This document shows, piece after piece, positions 62,034-64,000 of a stretch of DNA of 64,000 bases. Made by a program: the position numbers and the translations under genes. The notes below the pieces were generated by a model, which worked only from the letters and a program-made list of their open reading frames with translations, did not search any database and had not been told where the DNA came from. Origin of the DNA: Prevotella koreensis (GTDB lineage Bacteria > Bacteroidota > Bacteroidia > Bacteroidales > Bacteroidaceae); assembly GCF_003977605.1 (NCBI RefSeq), contig NZ_RYYU01000001.1, positions 62,001 through 126,000 of the forward strand, given 5' to 3'. Position 1 is the stretch's first letter. Each line of letters opens with the position of its first letter.

Positions 62034-63617
62034 ATGGATAAGATAAAACCAAGCGAAATATCAGAGGTATTGCTTAGGCAACTTAACGATATAGGTTCCG
62101 GACAAGACTTTGAAGAAGTGGGAACGGTGCTTACCGTCAGTGATGGTGTGGCACGTATCTACGGACTACGTAATGCAGAGGCTAACGAATTGCTTGAGTT
62201 CGAAAATGGCACAATGGCCATTGTGATGAACTTGGAGGAAGACAACGTTGGTTGTGTGTTGCTTGGTCCTACTGCCGGCATAAAAGAAGGACAGGTGGTG
62301 AAGCGTACAAAACGTATTGCTTCTATCCGCGTCAATGACAATATGCTTGGACGTGTTATAAACCCGCTCGGTCAACCAATAGATGGTAATGGAGACATCG
62401 ACCTTACCAACTCATTCGAAATGCCTCTTGACCGTAAAGCGCCCGGTGTGATTTACCGCCAGCCGGTAAAGGAGCCGCTGCAAACGGGTCTAAAGGCTGT
62501 TGACTCAATGATTCCTATTGGTCGCGGACAGCGCGAGTTGATTATTGGTGACCGTCAGACAGGAAAGACAGCCATTGCTGTTGATACCATCATCAACCAG
62601 AAGAGTTTCTATGATGCCGGAAAACCGGTATATTGTATTTATGTTGCGATAGGACAGAAAGCATCTACCGTTGCTGCTCTTGTTGCAAACTTGAAAGAGC
62701 ACGGTGCGTTGCCATATACCATCATCGTGTCTGCTACGGCTGCCGACCCTGCTGCCATGCAGTATTATGCTCCATTTGCAGGTGCTGCTATTGGTGAGTA
62801 TTTCCGCGACCGTGGCGAGAGTGCCCTCGTTGTATATGATGACCTTTCAAAACAGGCTGTAGCATATCGTGAGGTGTCACTGATTCTTCGCCGTCCGTCA
62901 GGACGTGAGGCCTATCCCGGTGACGTGTTCTACCTGCATAGCCGTTTGCTCGAACGTGCTGCACGCATAAATGACCAGAACGAAGTGGCGGTGCAGATGA
63001 ATGACCTGCCGAAGTGCATGAAAGGACATGTCAAAGGAGGTGGTTCTCTTACGGCGTTGCCAATCATTGAGACTCAAGCAGGTGACGTGTCAGCATATAT
63101 TCCGACCAACGTGATTTCTATTACCGATGGTCAGATTTATCTTGAGACCGACCTCTTCAACCAAGGCTTCCGACCGGCTATCAACGTTGGTATCTCTGTG
63201 AGTCGTGTGGGAGGTTCTGCACAGATAAAGTCAATGAAGAAGGTTGCCGGAACATTGAAGATTGATCAGGCGCAGTATCGAGAACTTGAGGCTTTCTCAA
63301 AGTTCTCAAGCGACATGGATGCCGTTACTGCAATGACTCTTGACCGAGGTCGTAAGAACAACCAGTTGTTAATCCAGCCACAATATAGCCCGATGCCGGT
63401 AGGCGAACAGGTTGCGATACTTTATTGTGGAACACATGGCCTGATGTCAGACGTTCCTGTAGAAAAGGTACGTGAATGTCAGAATACGTTCCTTGACAAG
63501 ATGCGCTCTGCACATCCTGAGGTTATTGCAACATTAGGAAGTGGTAAGATTGACGATACTGTTACAGGTATCATCGAATCAACAATGGCAGACATCGCCG
63601 AAACATACAAAAAGTAA
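62034..63617 (+). CDS. atpA: ATP synthase F1 subunit alpha
   Basis: 527 residues, non-catalytic nucleotide-binding subunit. Conserved: the N-terminal [13 protein letters not shown], Walker [16 protein letters not shown] (about 173-187), [16 protein letters not shown], and [24 protein letters not shown] segment ([20 protein letters not shown] here). The regulatory arginine finger lies in [13 protein letters not shown]. Length slightly above E. coli (513). Followed 6 bp later by atpG. Confidence 0.98.
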   Translation: MDKIKPSEISEVLLRQLNDIGSGQDFEEVGTVLTVSDGVARIYGLRNAEANELLEFENGTMAIVMNLEEDNVGCVLLGPTAGIKEGQVVKRTKRIASIRVNDNMLGRVINPLGQPIDGNGDIDLTNSFEMPLDRKAPGVIYRQPVKEPLQTGLKAVDSMIPIGRGQRELIIGDRQTGKTAIAVDTIINQKSFYDAGKPVYCIYVAIGQKASTVAALVANLKEHGALPYTIIVSATAADPAAMQYYAPFAGAAIGEYFRDRGESALVVYDDLSKQAVAYREVSLILRRPSGREAYPGDVFYLHSRLLERAARINDQNEVAVQMNDLPKCMKGHVKGGGSLTALPIIETQAGDVSAYIPTNVISITDGQIYLETDLFNQGFRPAINVGISVSRVGGSAQIKSMKKVAGTLKIDQAQYRELEAFSKFSSDMDAVTAMTLDRGRKNNQLLIQPQYSPMPVGEQVAILYCGTHGLMSDVPVEKVRECQNTFLDKMRSAHPEVIATLGSGKIDDTVTGIIESTMADIAETYKK

Positions 63618-63623
63618 TAGTTT

Positions 63624-64000
63624 ATGCCGTCACTGAAAGAGATAAAAGGTCGAATAGCAAGTGTAAATAGTACTCGTAAGATAACGAGTGCCATGAAGAT
63701 GGTTGCTTCTTCAAAATTGCATCACGCACAGGTTGCAATAGAGAACATGCTGCCATACGAGGAGATGCTTGAGCATATCTTGAAGACTTTCCTTGCTTCC
63801 GATGCTGATGTGCGTAGCATATATGTGGCGGAACGTCCTGTTAAGCGAGTGGCATTGATAGTTTATTCAAGCAATTCTTCTTTATGTGGTGGCTTTAATG
63901 CCAATATCATAAAAGAGATGCAGAAGGCTCTTGAGGATTATGAGGATCTTGGCAAGGAGAACATTGTGGTTTATCCGATAGGAAGGAAAGTGGCCGAGAA
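63624..64000 (+). CDS. atpG: ATP synthase F1 subunit gamma (3'-truncated by window edge)
   Basis: First 125 codons of the central-shaft subunit. The N-terminus SLKEIKGRIASVNSTRKITS and AMKMVASSKL form the conserved shaft helix, and SSLCGGFNANI (about 91-101) is a family motif. The frame is open to the last base of the window, so the C-terminal shaft helix is not seen. It is the last visible gene of the atp operon. Confidence 0.95.
   Translation, partial: MPSLKEIKGRIASVNSTRKITSAMKMVASSKLHHAQVAIENMLPYEEMLEHILKTFLASDADVRSIYVAERPVKRVALIVYSSNSSLCGGFNANIIKEMQKALEDYEDLGKENIVVYPIGRKVAE

Overview
The window looks like a chromosome segment of a Bacteroidales bacterium, most probably Prevotella or a close relative. 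Four things point there. Promoters follow the Bacteroidetes pattern (TTTG, 19-20 nt, TAnnTTTG). Start codons lack Shine-Dalgarno sites. Rho carries a large acidic insertion. The ATP synthase operon runs beta, epsilon, a small membrane protein, a, c, b, delta, alpha, gamma. Most of the window is core genome. No CRISPR array, rRNA operon or intact prophage was seen.

Layout. 1-2000: map (partial), tsaD and a CinA C-terminal domain protein. 2401-10572: an HtrA protease, cytoplasmic asparaginase, a TonB-dependent receptor, a candidate small RNA, rpsP and rho. 10573-14210: an accessory stretch with a four-arm palindromic repeat, an IS982-type transposase remnant, a GNAT enzyme, an HXXEE membrane protein, and a two-rubredoxin rubrerythrin gene between two 342-bp direct repeats, followed by tRNA-Lys. 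14250-31005: msrBA, an MscS channel, ferritin, a glycosyltransferase, dacB, a bPH protein, pheS, a DUF389 protein, murB, a metallo-hydrolase, a three-gene envelope-stress set, a SPOR lipoprotein, ruvX, def and a TPR protein.

31006-36848 is the most unusual region. It is visibly richer in G+C than its flanks. It holds four tandem paralogous lipoprotein genes, one split by a 9-A tract. Between the first and second lies a REP-associated Y1 transposase (RAYT) gene flanked by GC-rich palindromic repeats in opposite orientations. It also holds a 20-bp repeat that forms a chain of overlapping micro-ORFs, a three-arm palindromic element, an HU-type DNA-binding protein and a 26-residue-repeat (DUF285/BspA-like) surface protein.

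36959-47250: thrS, an ADP-forming acyl-CoA synthetase, an ABC-F ATPase, engB, a recR-led operon, two identical tRNA-Asp genes, SRP RNA and tRNA-Thr. 47459-54685: a nitroreductase, a DUF2520 dehydrogenase, kdsC-like, Maf, and a small surface-polysaccharide cluster (three glycosyltransferases and a flippase). 54742-64000: an NhaD-type antiporter, pfkA and the ATP synthase operon, cut by the window edge inside atpG.

Functionally the window mixes translation and RNA genes, envelope assembly (murB, dacB, polysaccharide genes, kdsC), oxidative-stress and iron handling (rubrerythrin, ferritin, MsrBA, nitroreductase) and energy metabolism. This fits an anaerobic, host-associated Gram-negative organism. 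The strongest new leads are a family of 86-bp elements whose three direct arms are reshuffled between copies, and the RAYT/lipoprotein locus.
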